DNA of 64,000 bases from Bacillota bacterium (GCA_023410445.1 JAEYPT010000009.1:1-64000), one strand, 5' to 3'; numbered from the stretch's first letter, positions 1 through 8,297 are shown. The notes: a model not told the origin generated them from the sequence alone. Numbers and translations: made by a program.

Positions 1-233
1 TTTCCGGACAGGCAATTCCAATTGGGCACGGTGACCATGTTCATGAAGTTAGCTTCAGAACGGATTTTTATGAGAATCACTTTCATCAATTTGATGGAAG
101 AACCGGCGGCATGATAAAAATCGGAGACAGGCATGTTCATTTTTTGAAGTCCGTCACATCGGAAAACGATGGCCATAGGCACCAGTTTAGGGTAGCGACT
201 CTTATTGACAATCCTATCGGAGAAAAGGATTAA
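1..233 (+). CDS. YmaF family protein, 3' end only
   Basis: The reading frame is open from the window edge to a TAA at 231-233, so only the last ~76 residues are present. The protein carries regularly spaced paired histidines (HVH, HFH, HVH, HRH) separated by ~20 residues in short 'T-x-G-H-x-H' units. This is the signature of the YmaF family of Bacillota. The function of that family is unknown; metal binding through the His pairs is only a guess. The true start lies upstream of the window. Confidence 0.75.
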   Translation, partial: SGQAIPIGHGDHVHEVSFRTDFYENHFHQFDGRTGGMIKIGDRHVHFLKSVTSENDGHRHQFRVATLIDNPIGEKD

Positions 234-283
234 GAAAAACGATTCTCCATTTGCGGCTTCTGCTCATCGCAGTAGCCGCTTTT

Positions 284-490
284 TTATGCCTCCATCAGCC
301 TTACGCCCACCCGATGAATGTCGGCGTATTTCTTCCGGATCTGAGCCAGCGTGATCTTCTGGTCGTCCTTGTTGGTGATCCCGTTCAGAACGTCGTAGGT
401 GATTCTCACGATGTTGTCGCAGTCTGGTTTTTTCGTGGGATTGATTTTCCCGGCCATGGCTGCCTTAATCTTGTTGCTTTTCGGGATCAA
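284..490 (-). pseudogene. rusA: RusA-family Holliday junction resolvase remnant
   Basis: The 68-residue open frame contains KKPDCDN and DVLNGITNKDDQ, which match the conserved RusA core (K-P-D-x-D-N, then D-x-L-N-G and K-D-D). RusA cuts four-way DNA junctions and is mostly carried by prophages. A normal RusA is ~120 residues. Here the N-terminal half is missing, and an in-frame TAA lies only two codons upstream of the TTG that opens the frame. I read it as a decayed prophage fragment with no working product. No other phage genes are visible nearby. Confidence 0.7.
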
Positions 491-586
491 ATATTATGCC
501 GTGATGCATTAGCGCTCTCTAAAACTCTGGTAAATTTTAACATTATGCGAACCGTAGGATGCTTCCTGTTTAGGCGATTGTAAAAT

Positions 587-1150
587 TCATTTAGATTTTT
601 GTTTTGAATTTATAGCCGTGATCTTTATTAATGCTAATCTTGCAAAAATAGCAATAGCAAAATATAATGGTAATCCATAATAGCTCTTCCATGTGATCAT
701 CTGGTAAATACCGCCTAAAACGAAAAGTGGTTCGAGTACAAAGCAGGATAAAATGGACATTATGATGGATGCGATCGTATAACTCTTCCATGTTTTGAAG
801 TATTGGTACATTAAAGAATAAATTAAAGGTAAACTAGCAAGGTCGATTGATGCGATCGGAGGGAATAATGGGAAGATTTCAACCGGATAATCCCACAAGG
901 TAAGTTCTTCTCCCAATTCATCTAATGCTAGTATGATAATAGTTGCGATACCTGCAAATAAGATAAGCTCGGTCAATCGGGATTTATCCGCTAATTTCCA
1001 CCAGATAAGTATAGATAATATGAATATCACAAGAAGGACCCACCATTTTAAGCGGAACACATCATTACTAACCCATTCATTGAAGCGGGTCGTTGTCAGT
1101 TTCCATTGTAGGTCATCATATGATAAATAATTGCTTATCGCGTATCCCAT
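587..1150 (-). CDS. CBO0543-like multi-spanning membrane protein (copy 3)
   Basis: This 187-residue protein has about five hydrophobic spans and little else. It contains the sequence LWDYPVEIFPLFPP near the middle, followed by a PLIYSLMYQYF helix, as in the clostridial proteins annotated as 'CBO0543 family'. Those are uncharacterised membrane proteins. It is the last of three same-strand relatives separated by 28 and 42 bases, so the three probably form one operon. An N-terminal soluble segment (~35 residues) ends in RLKWWVLL just before the first span. The role is unknown. Confidence 0.75.
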   Translation of the reverse strand: MGYAISNYLSYDDLQWKLTTTRFNEWVSNDVFRLKWWVLLVIFILSILIWWKLADKSRLTELILFAGIATIIILALDELGEELTLWDYPVEIFPLFPPIASIDLASLPLIYSLMYQYFKTWKSYTIASIIMSILSCFVLEPLFVLGGIYQMITWKSYYGLPLYFAIAIFARLALIKITAINSKQKSK

Positions 1151-1178
1151 ATATTAAGCTCCTAGTTCAATTCTTTTC

Positions 1179-1721
1179 TTAATTACTCTTTGTGACTTTT
1201 AATATTCTATTGGTAGCTCCTCTCGATAATAATATCGCTAGTACATAGACAGGGTAACTAAAAAAGTATGTCCAATGTATTAGTCGGTATAATCCTATCA
1301 GTGATAAAAGAGGCTCAATAACAAAACAAACTATTGCCGTGGTGATAAGTATAGCATATATAAATTGTTTTTTCTTGAAACGCTGATATATCTGGGAATA
1401 AATCAAAGGTAGGCTAATTAAATTAATGGAAGACAGTGGAGGAAATAAAGGAATAAAATCAACCGGGTAATCCCACAATACCAGTTCTTCACCATATTCA
1501 TTGATGCCCATAAATAATACTGCTGTAAGAACTGTAAATAATAGAATTTCTGGCAGTCTTGACTTGTCCAACATAACGAGCCACACGATCATGATTAAAA
1601 AAATCAACAGAATTAAGAGCCACCATTTAAATTGAAAAACATCATCTGATAGCCATTCCTTAATGTGTGCATCGGTAAGTTGTTTCTGAATAGTTACACT
1701 TTCCGGTATCGATGATGTCAT
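1179..1721 (-). CDS. CBO0543-like multi-spanning membrane protein (copy 2)
   Basis: A 180-residue paralogue of the neighbouring downstream protein, sharing the order FKWWLL, DKSRLPE, GEELVLWDYPVDFIPLFPP and LPLIYSQIYQ. Like its neighbour it has ~5 predicted membrane spans and a short cytoplasmic-looking N-terminus. The obvious similarity between the two (same motif spacing and nearly the same length) points to tandem duplication. It sits in the middle of the three-gene set. No enzymatic motif is visible and the function is unknown. Confidence 0.75.
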   Translation of the reverse strand: MTSSIPESVTIQKQLTDAHIKEWLSDDVFQFKWWLLILLIFLIMIVWLVMLDKSRLPEILLFTVLTAVLFMGINEYGEELVLWDYPVDFIPLFPPLSSINLISLPLIYSQIYQRFKKKQFIYAILITTAIVCFVIEPLLSLIGLYRLIHWTYFFSYPVYVLAILLSRGATNRILKVTKSN

Positions 1722-1763
1722 ATACTTCCCTCCCCCAAAAGATCAAAATGCTATTTCAGACGA

Positions 1764-2255
1764 TCAAAAGATCCCGAAATATATTGATCCTCCAATTGTT
1801 AATATCACCAAAACCAGCATGGCCAACAATGGCTTTTTGTAATGTAATTTTAATAATGGAAAGACCCCAATATAAAGTAAAATTGACCAGCCGATATTCC
1901 ATCCATTATAATACTTTAATTCCCCAATGTAGTATAAAATTAATTCAACGAAAGACATAAAAACAATAAAGCCAAGCATGAACAAAATTTGCTTTAATAT
2001 TCCTTTTGGATATCTGGATAAAAAGATTATTATGATACAAGGAAATATTAAAAAACCGAAGATATAATCGGCGAGCCTATCTATAGAATAAGATCCATAA
2101 AATAACCACAAAGACTTATTGTTTGTAATGATATTCTCAGTAAGCGCTCCAATGTTATAAAAAAGAAGAGTTGGGTAATATAGTTCCCAATGTTTCCAAT
2201 CTCCCCATTTATAACAGGCACCAATTGACATTATTCCCAAAATTACGAGAGCCAA
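1764..2255 (-). CDS. CBO0543-related membrane protein (copy 1, divergent)
   Basis: This 163-residue, very hydrophobic protein is the first gene of the set. It is more divergent than the other two: it lacks the LWDYP motif but begins with an aromatic segment (YKWGDWKHWELYYPTLLFY) and contains ELILYYIGELKYYNGW, a pattern also met in CBO0543-type proteins. About five membrane spans are expected. The start used is an ATG (or the following residues). Membership in the same family is inferred partly from its position and partly from the aromatic motifs. Confidence 0.6.
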   Translation of the reverse strand: MALVILGIMSIGACYKWGDWKHWELYYPTLLFYNIGALTENIITNNKSLWLFYGSYSIDRLADYIFGFLIFPCIIIIFLSRYPKGILKQILFMLGFIVFMSFVELILYYIGELKYYNGWNIGWSILLYIGVFPLLKLHYKKPLLAMLVLVILTIGGSIYFGIF

Positions 2256-2612
2256 ACATTACACATCTCCCAAATCAATCAACCATATCTAGTATTTCTA
2301 AGATTGTTGATTTTAACCTATTAAAATAATGTCGAAGATCAGATAGAATGATAAGGCCCTTTTTGTTTGTTCATTGTTGGAAGATATATTGAGAGTAATA
2401 TATCCTTAGGTATCATTGATAAATGCAGCTATAACAAACTTCTCCGAAGAGACCGCTACCAGTGCATAATCTTTTCCACAGTATTTGTGATAGAACTCTT
2501 TTCGAAGTGTGAACGGAGCCAACCGATAAGACTGCAACTTTTGTCATTGGTGAAGGGATTGCCGTATGATAAATGGCGTTTATATTGGATGCATTCCAAG
2601 AATTAGGATAAA
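2256..2612. other. Intergenic stretch without a recognisable gene
   Basis: Open frames of 78-79 codons overlap here on both strands, but neither has a ribosome site or any familiar motif. On the plus strand, coding-like patches appear in different frames (for example ATFVIGEGIAV followed by two stops around 2531-2565). This suggests a decayed gene rather than an active one. No function can be assigned. Confidence 0.4.
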
Positions 2613-2645
2613 CAGCCCCGCCATAAAAGTAGCGGGGCTGTTTCC
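2613..2645 (+). terminator. Hairpin terminator
   Basis: CAGCCCCG (2613-2620) pairs with CGGGGCTG (2633-2640) around a 12-base loop and is followed by TTTCC. The T-tract is short, so termination strength is uncertain. No intact upstream plus-strand gene was identified. Confidence 0.5.
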
Positions 2646-2687
2646 ACAAAGAGTCTAGATATCCATAGAGTTTAATTTGGATTCAAC

Positions 2688-2736
2688 AAAAACCGTTTCT
2701 AAAGGATTAAAAATAATCCTTTAGAAACGGTTTTTT
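2688..2736 (-). terminator. Long perfect hairpin terminator after the pirin gene
   Basis: An 18-bp perfect stem (2691-2708 with 2715-2732) around a 6-base AT loop is flanked by A-runs on one side and T-runs on the other, extending the pairing to ~21 bp. On the minus strand it lies ~70 bases past the pirin stop codon. The symmetry means it could act in both directions. Confidence 0.8.
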
Positions 2737-2803
2737 AGGACTTTTACTCTCGTATCACCATCAGAATAAGCGTGTGAAAATATTAGCCGTGTCAACTCCA
2801 AGG

Positions 2804-3664
2804 TTAGCTGTGTTTAATAAAGGTATTATTCTGAAGCTCCCTGAACGCAGTCATCAGTTCTTCCTGGGTGTTCATTACGATAGGTCCGCCCCATGCAATT
2901 GGTTCATGCAGCGCCTTCCCAGAAAAGAAAATAAACCGCAGACCAGAGTCCGGCTGCGCTGAAACAGTTATATAATCCCCATCTCCGAACAGGACCGCCG
3001 ATTTCGATGATATTGTCCGATTGTTTATGACACCATTACCCTCGATAAGAAAAACAAAAACCGTTTCGTCTGCCTTTGTTGGGATAGTAATGTCCTCACC
3101 GATTGGAAGCGTAACGTCATAAATCGTTGCGGGAATATGTGCCGGAGTGATCCCTGCTACATCCCCAAAGCGACCGGAAAGGACTCCAATCTCCGCTTTC
3201 CCGCTGTTGATTCTGGGAATCAGGTCCCTTGTAAGGCTACAATAAGCAGGGGCTGTCATCTTCTCTTCGCGAGGAAGATTCAGCCATAACTGAAACCCCA
3301 GCATCCTGTCTGACTCTTTCGGCATCTCCTGATGTAAAATGCCGCTGCCGGCTGTCATCCATTGGCACTCTCCCGAGTGAATCGTGCCTTTATTGCCCAG
3401 AGAATCCTCATGGTCGATTCTACCGGAAATCAGGTAAGTAATGGTTTCAATTCCCCTATGTGGGTGCATGGGGAATCCGGCGATATAGTCAGAAGGATCG
3501 GTAGAATCAAACGAATCCAACATTAAAAAGGGATCGAAAGCTTTCACATCGTTATTGCTTAGCACACGGACAAGATGGACTCCGGCGCCATCTATAGCTC
3601 TTTGTCCTTGAATTTGCTTGGTGATTTCCCGCTTGATCAAATCGGATACCTCCTTAAACGTCAT
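2804..3664 (-). CDS. Pirin family protein
   Basis: This 286-residue bicupin protein has the pirin core HPHRGIETITY (residues ~67-77) and the second half of the metal site in SGILHQEMP (His111, Glu113). The four ligands (two His, His, Glu) normally hold iron. Some bacterial pirins oxidise flavonols such as quercetin and others act as redox sensors, so the substrate here is open. It is preceded 58 bases upstream on the same strand by a CDGSH iron-sulfur protein, and the two probably share a transcript. The length is typical of the family. A long hairpin follows it. Confidence 0.9.
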   Translation of the reverse strand: MTFKEVSDLIKREITKQIQGQRAIDGAGVHLVRVLSNNDVKAFDPFLMLDSFDSTDPSDYIAGFPMHPHRGIETITYLISGRIDHEDSLGNKGTIHSGECQWMTAGSGILHQEMPKESDRMLGFQLWLNLPREEKMTAPAYCSLTRDLIPRINSGKAEIGVLSGRFGDVAGITPAHIPATIYDVTLPIGEDITIPTKADETVFVFLIEGNGVINNRTISSKSAVLFGDGDYITVSAQPDSGLRFIFFSGKALHEPIAWGGPIVMNTQEELMTAFRELQNNTFIKHS

Positions 3665-3722
3665 ATTAGCATGCGCCCCTCTCAGCGAATCACTGAAAGG
3701 AGCGCTAATGAAAAGAGCTCAT

Positions 3723-3962
3723 TTAAAGTGAATGATGGGTTCCGTCACAGAACGGGGGATTTTTTGTATGCTTGCATCCACACAGATGGACGGTTTCGGT
3801 TTTTTCCGCAGTAAACTCTTTTGGGGTAAATCCGGTCCCCTTGTGCGATCCGTCACAAAAAGGCTGGCTTCCGCTTCTTCCGCAGGCACACCAGTAATAG
3901 GTTTTGCCCTCCTCAACTTCGACGGCGTAGGGCGCTTTCTGTGCAATAACAGGTTCGCTCAT
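3723..3962 (-). CDS. CDGSH iron-sulfur domain protein with two cluster sites
   Basis: The 79-residue protein contains two CDGSH-type 2Fe-2S motifs. Ligands Cys25, Cys27, Cys36 and His40 (ending FCDGSH) form the first, and Cys61, Cys63, Cys72 and His76 (ending FCDGTH) form the second. Such tandem bacterial proteins bind one redox-active cluster per motif and are thought to serve in electron transfer or redox sensing. It starts with ATG behind a clear AAAGGAG site and heads a likely two-gene unit with pirin. The overlapping 75-residue frame in another register is a shadow. Confidence 0.92.
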   Translation of the reverse strand: MSEPVIAQKAPYAVEVEEGKTYYWCACGRSGSQPFCDGSHKGTGFTPKEFTAEKTETVHLCGCKHTKNPPFCDGTHHSL

Positions 3963-4133
3963 GCTAATCGCTCCTTTCAGGTGATTTTCAACAACAGTAT
4001 ATTTCCTTTTCCCTTAAAAATCAATCTTTTTCTGTCAATCAAATCATCTTATGTAAAGACGCTGTGAGTTTTGGGCGAACACATCATCGGCACACTGTCA
4101 CGCTGTAGTCGGCATAAATTAGCTGGCATCTCA

Positions 4134-4442
4134 TTACGGCCATTTTTTCCGCCAGTCATTCATCGCAGTGAGAACGCTGTCGAAATCGTGCCCCTTCTCC
4201 GTCAATGCATATTCGATGGTAACCGGTATCGTCGGGACTACGGATCGGCTTATAATGCCGTTTTCCTCTAAATGTTTGAGCGTATCCGACAAAGATTTCG
4301 TGTTAATATGCAATTCTCTTCGAAGCTGATTATAGTGCTTTGGACCGGAACAGAGTTCATGAATAATAAAGAACGACCATTTGTTTCCGAATATATCCAT
4401 TACGGCAATGATAGATTGAAGACATTTTTCGCTTTTTTCCAT
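4134..4442 (-). CDS. HxlR-type winged-helix regulator (redox-type Cys)
   Basis: The 102-residue protein has the HxlR fold landmarks: an N-terminal Cys (Cys7), IFGNKWSFFIIHEL, then the recognition-helix region KSLSDTLKHLEENGII and the wing ending in YALTEKGHD. In HypR/YodB-type members the N-terminal cysteine senses quinones, aldehydes or disulfide stress. The gene diverges from the LigB-type dioxygenase gene at 4627, with ~185 bases of AT-rich DNA between them. The simplest inference is that it controls that gene and possibly the FMN reductase beyond it. Confidence 0.88.
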   Translation of the reverse strand: MEKSEKCLQSIIAVMDIFGNKWSFFIIHELCSGPKHYNQLRRELHINTKSLSDTLKHLEENGIISRSVVPTIPVTIEYALTEKGHDFDSVLTAMNDWRKKWP

Positions 4443-4626
4443 AACAACAACTCTCCAGTAAGTTTACAATATAAAGCTGGTCTAACCAATGAAATCATGT
4501 ATAAATTAATTGCCTGCTTTACAAATTAATCATAACATATTAAGATTAAGATATCAATTAAGAAGAAAACGAACAGATGGTAAGCCCTTATGAGTGAAGG
4601 GGTTATGCTGAAAAGAAGTGAACGGA

Positions 4627-5397
4627 ATGTCCGAAAAAATGCAGGCGATTTTTATGGGACATGGGTCTCCAATGAACGCCATAGAAAACAATTCCTATAC
4701 GTCGAAGTGGACTCAGGTTGCCAAAGAGATAAAACGGCCCAATGCGATTCTATCCATCTCAGCACACTGGTTCACACACGGCACAAGGATAACCGACGCA
4801 TCGAAACCCGAAGTCGTATATGACATGTACGGTTTTCCCGAAGCCCTGTATCGCGTTGCTTATCAGCCTCAGGGTGCACCGAAACTGGCGCATGAAACAA
4901 TTCAGCTGATCAGCAGGCAGGTAGCCGTAGATAACACATGGGGGATTGATCACGGCACTTGGTCCGTACTTTCCCGGATGTATCCGGAAGCTGATATTCC
5001 GGTTTTTCAGATGAGTGTGGATGCCGACGCCGATGCTGAAGCTCAGTTTAAAATTGGAAAAGAGATCAGGGTGCTCCGCAATAAGGGCGTCATGATTTTG
5101 GGAAGCGGTAATGTCGTCCACAATCTTTCCAGGGTCGATTGGAATATGGAGGGTGGTTACCAATGGGCGCAGGACTTTGATTCTTATATTAAGAGCAACG
5201 TCATGGAGAAGAACTATCAAGATGTTATCGATTACAAAAAAGCAGGGCATTCGGCAGAAATGGCATTTTATACGCCGGATCATTTTGCGCCGCTACTCTA
5301 TGTGTTAGGCGCGACGCAGGAAGATGATCAATTGAAGGTATTTAATGACTCGTGCACAATGGGATCGCTGTCCATGACCTGTTATCTCTTCGAATAA
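4627..5397 (+). CDS. LigB-type extradiol dioxygenase (4,5-DOPA dioxygenase family, YgiD-like)
   Basis: The ~256-residue protein has the class III extradiol layout: MGHGSPMNAIE near the N-terminus, ILSISAHWFT, WGIDHGTWSVL and a C-terminal MAFYTPDHFAPLLYVLGA. The three conserved histidines that bind the catalytic metal lie in GHG, SAHW and TPDHF contexts. The family opens catechol rings between or beside hydroxyls; the natural substrate in anaerobes is not clear. The GTG at 4618 is in frame, but the ATG at 4627 gives the family-like start MSEKMQAIF. It diverges from the HxlR regulator. Confidence 0.85.
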   Translation: MSEKMQAIFMGHGSPMNAIENNSYTSKWTQVAKEIKRPNAILSISAHWFTHGTRITDASKPEVVYDMYGFPEALYRVAYQPQGAPKLAHETIQLISRQVAVDNTWGIDHGTWSVLSRMYPEADIPVFQMSVDADADAEAQFKIGKEIRVLRNKGVMILGSGNVVHNLSRVDWNMEGGYQWAQDFDSYIKSNVMEKNYQDVIDYKKAGHSAEMAFYTPDHFAPLLYVLGATQEDDQLKVFNDSCTMGSLSMTCYLFE

Positions 5398-5516
5398 ACG
5401 AGTTAACGATCATCTGCCGCTCGTTATCCTCACTCTCGGGTCCAATATTGCATTCGTTGGTGTTTCACTGGTTTATAGAACAAAAAGAACGCTGAATTAT
5501 ATAAGGAGAATGAATT

Positions 5517-6083
5517 ATGAACAATAAAAAGATTGGTGTTTTTGTAGGAAGTCTTCGCAGAGGCTCTTTTAGCCGTTCCATAGCAAAGGCGGCTGTATCG
5601 CTTGCGCCTGCAGAACTTGAATTTCGTTTCATCGATATCGGCAGCCTTCCGCTGTACAATCAGGACTTTGATGATGACGGACAGCCGCCCGAATCCTATC
5701 AGACGTTTCGCAATGAAGTGGCGGATCTCGACGGTTTCCTGTTTGTAACCCCAGAATACAACCGTTCCATACCGGCCGTGCTAAAAAATGCACTGGATGT
5801 GGCTTCTCGCCCATATGGACACAACGTCTGGAGTGGAAAGCCGGGTGCCATTATCAGCGTATCTCCAGGCGGCCTTGGCGCCTTTGGAGCCAATCACCAT
5901 TTGCGTCAGCCCATGGTATTTCTGAACGTTTTGCTGCTCCAGCAGCCGGAACTCTATATCAGCAAAGTGGCGTCGCTTTTGGATGAAAAGGGAGAGCTTG
6001 TCGACGAATCGACCCGCACGTACCTAAAGAAATTTATGGATACTTTCGCTGAATGGGTAAAAGTTATCTCTGAGTCTCATTGA
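5517..6083 (+). CDS. NAD(P)H-dependent FMN reductase (ChrR/YieF/azoreductase type)
   Basis: This 188-residue flavodoxin-fold protein has GSLRRGSFSRSIAKA (residues ~11-25, the FMN phosphate loop) and TPEYNRSIPAVLKNALD (~78-94), the two signatures of NADPH-dependent FMN reductases. Members reduce quinones, azo dyes, chromate or free flavin by two electrons. An AAGGAG site lies 8 bases before the ATG. It follows the dioxygenase with a 119-base gap and may share its aromatic/quinone stress theme. A perfect hairpin terminator lies ~160 bases downstream. Confidence 0.88.
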   Translation: MNNKKIGVFVGSLRRGSFSRSIAKAAVSLAPAELEFRFIDIGSLPLYNQDFDDDGQPPESYQTFRNEVADLDGFLFVTPEYNRSIPAVLKNALDVASRPYGHNVWSGKPGAIISVSPGGLGAFGANHHLRQPMVFLNVLLLQQPELYISKVASLLDEKGELVDESTRTYLKKFMDTFAEWVKVISESH

Positions 6084-6500
6084 GTCTTACGCATTGAAAT
6101 GACTATAATCGAGACATTTTAGTATTAGTCTGTTTGCTTGACGCAGAAACTCTTCATTTTATGGATTTCCCGAGTTTGTCATAATGAGCACCTGTACCAC
6201 CGGGTGCGGCAATAGACATTTTGAGGGAGGCTGGCTATTGTAAGGAGATCACTCGTTCAGTGATCTCCTTTTTCTTTAAAATTAAACAAAAGGAAGAGAA
6301 AAATAAGCTTAAAAACTCCCCCAATTGCTATTGATTTAAGTACACAATATTAGTATACTTTAGGTGTAAGGTAAAGAATGGTTATTAAAAAAGAAAACCC
6401 GGATTATGAGCTTGCTGGAATTCCGGGAGGATCTCATGATTAGGAAATGAAAAAAACAATAACGGAACTAAAAGTTCCAGAATGCCTGGAGGCTTTGATA
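6084..6500. other. Gene-free interval containing one terminator
   Basis: The first 160 bases up to the terminator at 6242 hold no open frame with a start site. A GCACC...GGTGC inverted repeat lies near 6186-6207. The AT-rich part after the terminator leads into the small gene at 6501. Possible weak starts at 6436 and 6447 exist, but neither has well-spaced ribosome-site support. Confidence 0.4.
6242..6276 (+). terminator. Rho-independent terminator
   Basis: AAGGAGATCACT (6242-6253) pairs perfectly with AGTGATCTCCTT (6259-6270) across a 5-base loop and is followed by TTTCTTT. It closes the transcript of the FMN reductase. Confidence 0.88.
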
Positions 6501-6644
6501 ATGAAAAAAATGAATTCCAAAAAAATCAGCAGTAAAAGCACAGGGACAAAAGAGAAAAATGGCGATAATCATTATACCATTCCGAATGAAGTGTGCTGTT
6601 CGGCTGAATTCCCCGATGGATGCATTTCCAGTGATGATGCTTGA
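6501..6644 (+). CDS. Small protein with C-terminal CSAEF-x2-GC tail
   Basis: I chose the ATG at 6501 because GGAGG (6488-6492) lies 8 bases upstream, giving 47 residues. An upstream ATG at 6447 would give 65 but has poor spacing. The N-terminal half is Lys/Ser-rich and polar. The C-terminus reads VCCSAEFPDGCISSDDA, and the same CSAEF-x2-GCI block ends the first desulfoferrodoxin (7736-8188). There is no signal peptide or membrane span. It has its own hairpin terminator. The function is unknown; a metal- or thiol-related tag is inference. Confidence 0.6.
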   Translation: MKKMNSKKISSKSTGTKEKNGDNHYTIPNEVCCSAEFPDGCISSDDA

Positions 6645-6649
6645 TCAGG

Positions 6650-6676
6650 AAGCCCGGACAGATACCGGGCTTTCCC
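6650..6676 (+). terminator. Rho-independent terminator
   Basis: AAGCCCGG (6650-6657) pairs with CCGGGCTT (6665-6672), loop ACAGATA, then TTCCC. It follows the small CSAEF-tail gene directly. Confidence 0.75.
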
Positions 6677-6819
6677 ATTTTTACAAACGATGAGGAAGGC
6701 TATTTTCCCTATAAAAAAGCCCCAAATAAAATCGGTTCCTGAAAAGTCGTGCCTGAATCGCAATCTGATGCCTGAAGTCTCTTTTAAAAATAGTAATAAT
6801 TATAGTTATCAATAATATG

Positions 6820-6848
6820 TTGCATTTTGGGTAAATTAGGATTATAAT
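6820..6848 (+). promoter_or_regulatory. Sigma-A type promoter of gpmA
   Basis: TTGCAT (6820-6825) and TATAAT (6843-6848) are 17 bases apart, and the -10 box lies 32 bases before the GTG start of gpmA. Confidence 0.75.
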
Positions 6849-6880
6849 CAAGGCAGAATTTGTAGAAAAGGTGTAGGATC

Positions 6881-7636
6881 GTGAAACTCGTTTTGTTACG
6901 GCATGGGGAGAGCGAATGGAATCAAAAGAATCTGTTTACCGGTTGGGCGGATGTCGACCTGACTGAAAAAGGTGAAAAAGAAGCCGGGGATGCCGGTGAG
7001 CTACTTCGGCAAAACGGATTTGATTTTGATATTTGTTATACGTCTTACCTGAAGCGTGCAATCCATACCCTGAATTTAGTACTTGAAAAGATGGACCGGG
7101 AATGGCTCCCTGTGACTAAAACATGGAAGCTGAACGAAAGGCATTATGGGGCACTCCAGGGATGTAATAAATCGGAGACCGCACGGAAGTACGGCGAAGA
7201 TCAGGTCAAAATTTGGCGCCGGTCTTTTGATGTGCATCCGCCCGCTTTGGAGGAATCCGATGCCCGGAACCCGCGGCTGTCGGATCAGTATCGTGAGGTT
7301 GCCATGTGTGACCTGCCTTTGTGCGAGAGCTTAAAAGATACGATCGCGAGAGTAGTTCCATATTATGAAAGTGTTATCCAAAAGGAAATGCATGCAGGGA
7401 AACGGGTTTTAATTACAGCACACGGGAACTCAATTAGGGCCTTGGTTAAAACTTTAGAAAATCTTTCAAATGATGAAATTAAGGAAGTCAACATTCCTAC
7501 CGGCGTTCCTCTTGTCTATGAGTTTGACGAACAATGGAAAGTTGTGAAGAAGTATTATTTGGGAGACACAGAATTTGTCAAAGCTAAAGTCAATGGTGTG
7601 GCGAATCAGGGAAGAGCGGCGCTTGCAGATACATAA
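6881..7636 (+). CDS. gpmA: 2,3-bisphosphoglycerate-dependent phosphoglycerate mutase
   Basis: Interconverts 3- and 2-phosphoglycerate in glycolysis through a phosphohistidine. The 251-residue protein begins MKLVLLRHGESEWN (catalytic His8), continues with FTGWADVDLTEKG, ERHYGALQG and VKIWRRSFDV, and has the second catalytic histidine in ITAHGNSIRALVK. Length and motif order are those of the cofactor-dependent GpmA family. The start is GTG with an AAAGGTG site. It is monocistronic, with its own promoter, and sits ahead of the oxygen-defence genes without an obvious functional tie. Confidence 0.95.
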   Translation: MKLVLLRHGESEWNQKNLFTGWADVDLTEKGEKEAGDAGELLRQNGFDFDICYTSYLKRAIHTLNLVLEKMDREWLPVTKTWKLNERHYGALQGCNKSETARKYGEDQVKIWRRSFDVHPPALEESDARNPRLSDQYREVAMCDLPLCESLKDTIARVVPYYESVIQKEMHAGKRVLITAHGNSIRALVKTLENLSNDEIKEVNIPTGVPLVYEFDEQWKVVKKYYLGDTEFVKAKVNGVANQGRAALADT

Positions 7637-7735
7637 CAACAATCCGTATCGGACGCTTATTTATGGTTGTTAACCGTAAAATTTCCAGAAACAGGGTCCA
7701 TAAATTTATTTTATAATAAAAAGGAGTCTTGAAAA

Positions 7736-8188
7736 ATGTCTGTTATTGATTTCTATCGCTGCGAAAAATGTGGAAATATCGTCGCGCTGATCAAAAAGGG
7801 CGGAGGAACGCTGACCTGCTGCGGTCAGGCTATGACAAAACTGGAAGCCAACTCGACTGACGCAGCAAAGGAAAAGCATGCTCCGGTCGTTACCGAAGAA
7901 GACGGCAAGATCAAGGTCGCAGTCGGTTCCACACTGCACCCCATGCTGCCGGAGCACCACATTGAGTGGATCGCACTTTTCGCTGACAACAAAGTCGAAT
8001 TGAAATATCTGAAGCCAGGTGATGAACCGAAAGCGGAATTTACCGAAGTGAGGTCTTGCACCGTCTATGCGTACTGCAATCTGCACGGCCTTTGGAAAAC
8101 AGAATTTATTTATGAAGAAAATTACGTCAATGAAAATGAAGCAGCTTGTTCCGCTGAATTTGAGCAGGGTTGCATTATTCCTGACTAA
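7736..8188 (+). CDS. dfx: Desulfoferrodoxin (2Fe superoxide reductase) with Cys tail
   Basis: Reduces superoxide to peroxide without making oxygen. The N-terminal desulforedoxin domain holds Fe through Cys9, Cys12, Cys28 and Cys29. The catalytic centre II ligands His48, His68, His74, Cys114 and His117 are all present. Compared with the adjacent copy and the usual ~125 residues, it has ~26 extra C-terminal residues ending ENEAACSAEFEQGCIIPD. An AAAAGGAG site precedes the ATG. It is followed 109 bases later by a near-duplicate, and both stand ahead of the oxidoreductase and rubrerythrin genes. Confidence 0.95.
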   Translation: MSVIDFYRCEKCGNIVALIKKGGGTLTCCGQAMTKLEANSTDAAKEKHAPVVTEEDGKIKVAVGSTLHPMLPEHHIEWIALFADNKVELKYLKPGDEPKAEFTEVRSCTVYAYCNLHGLWKTEFIYEENYVNENEAACSAEFEQGCIIPD

Positions 8189-8297
8189 CCGATTGGCAAA
8201 ATGCCAACTGAAATTCTTTTTTTGAACAAATTTGGATTATTGCCGGTATTGCCTATTGCAGCCGGTCAATAAAAAATAATTAAAAGGAGTCTTGAAA

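Noticed and set aside
7704..7720. PerR/Fur box before the first desulfoferrodoxin
   Set aside because: TTTATT-TTAT-AATAAA is palindromic and AT-rich, but it matches the PerR consensus too poorly to claim.
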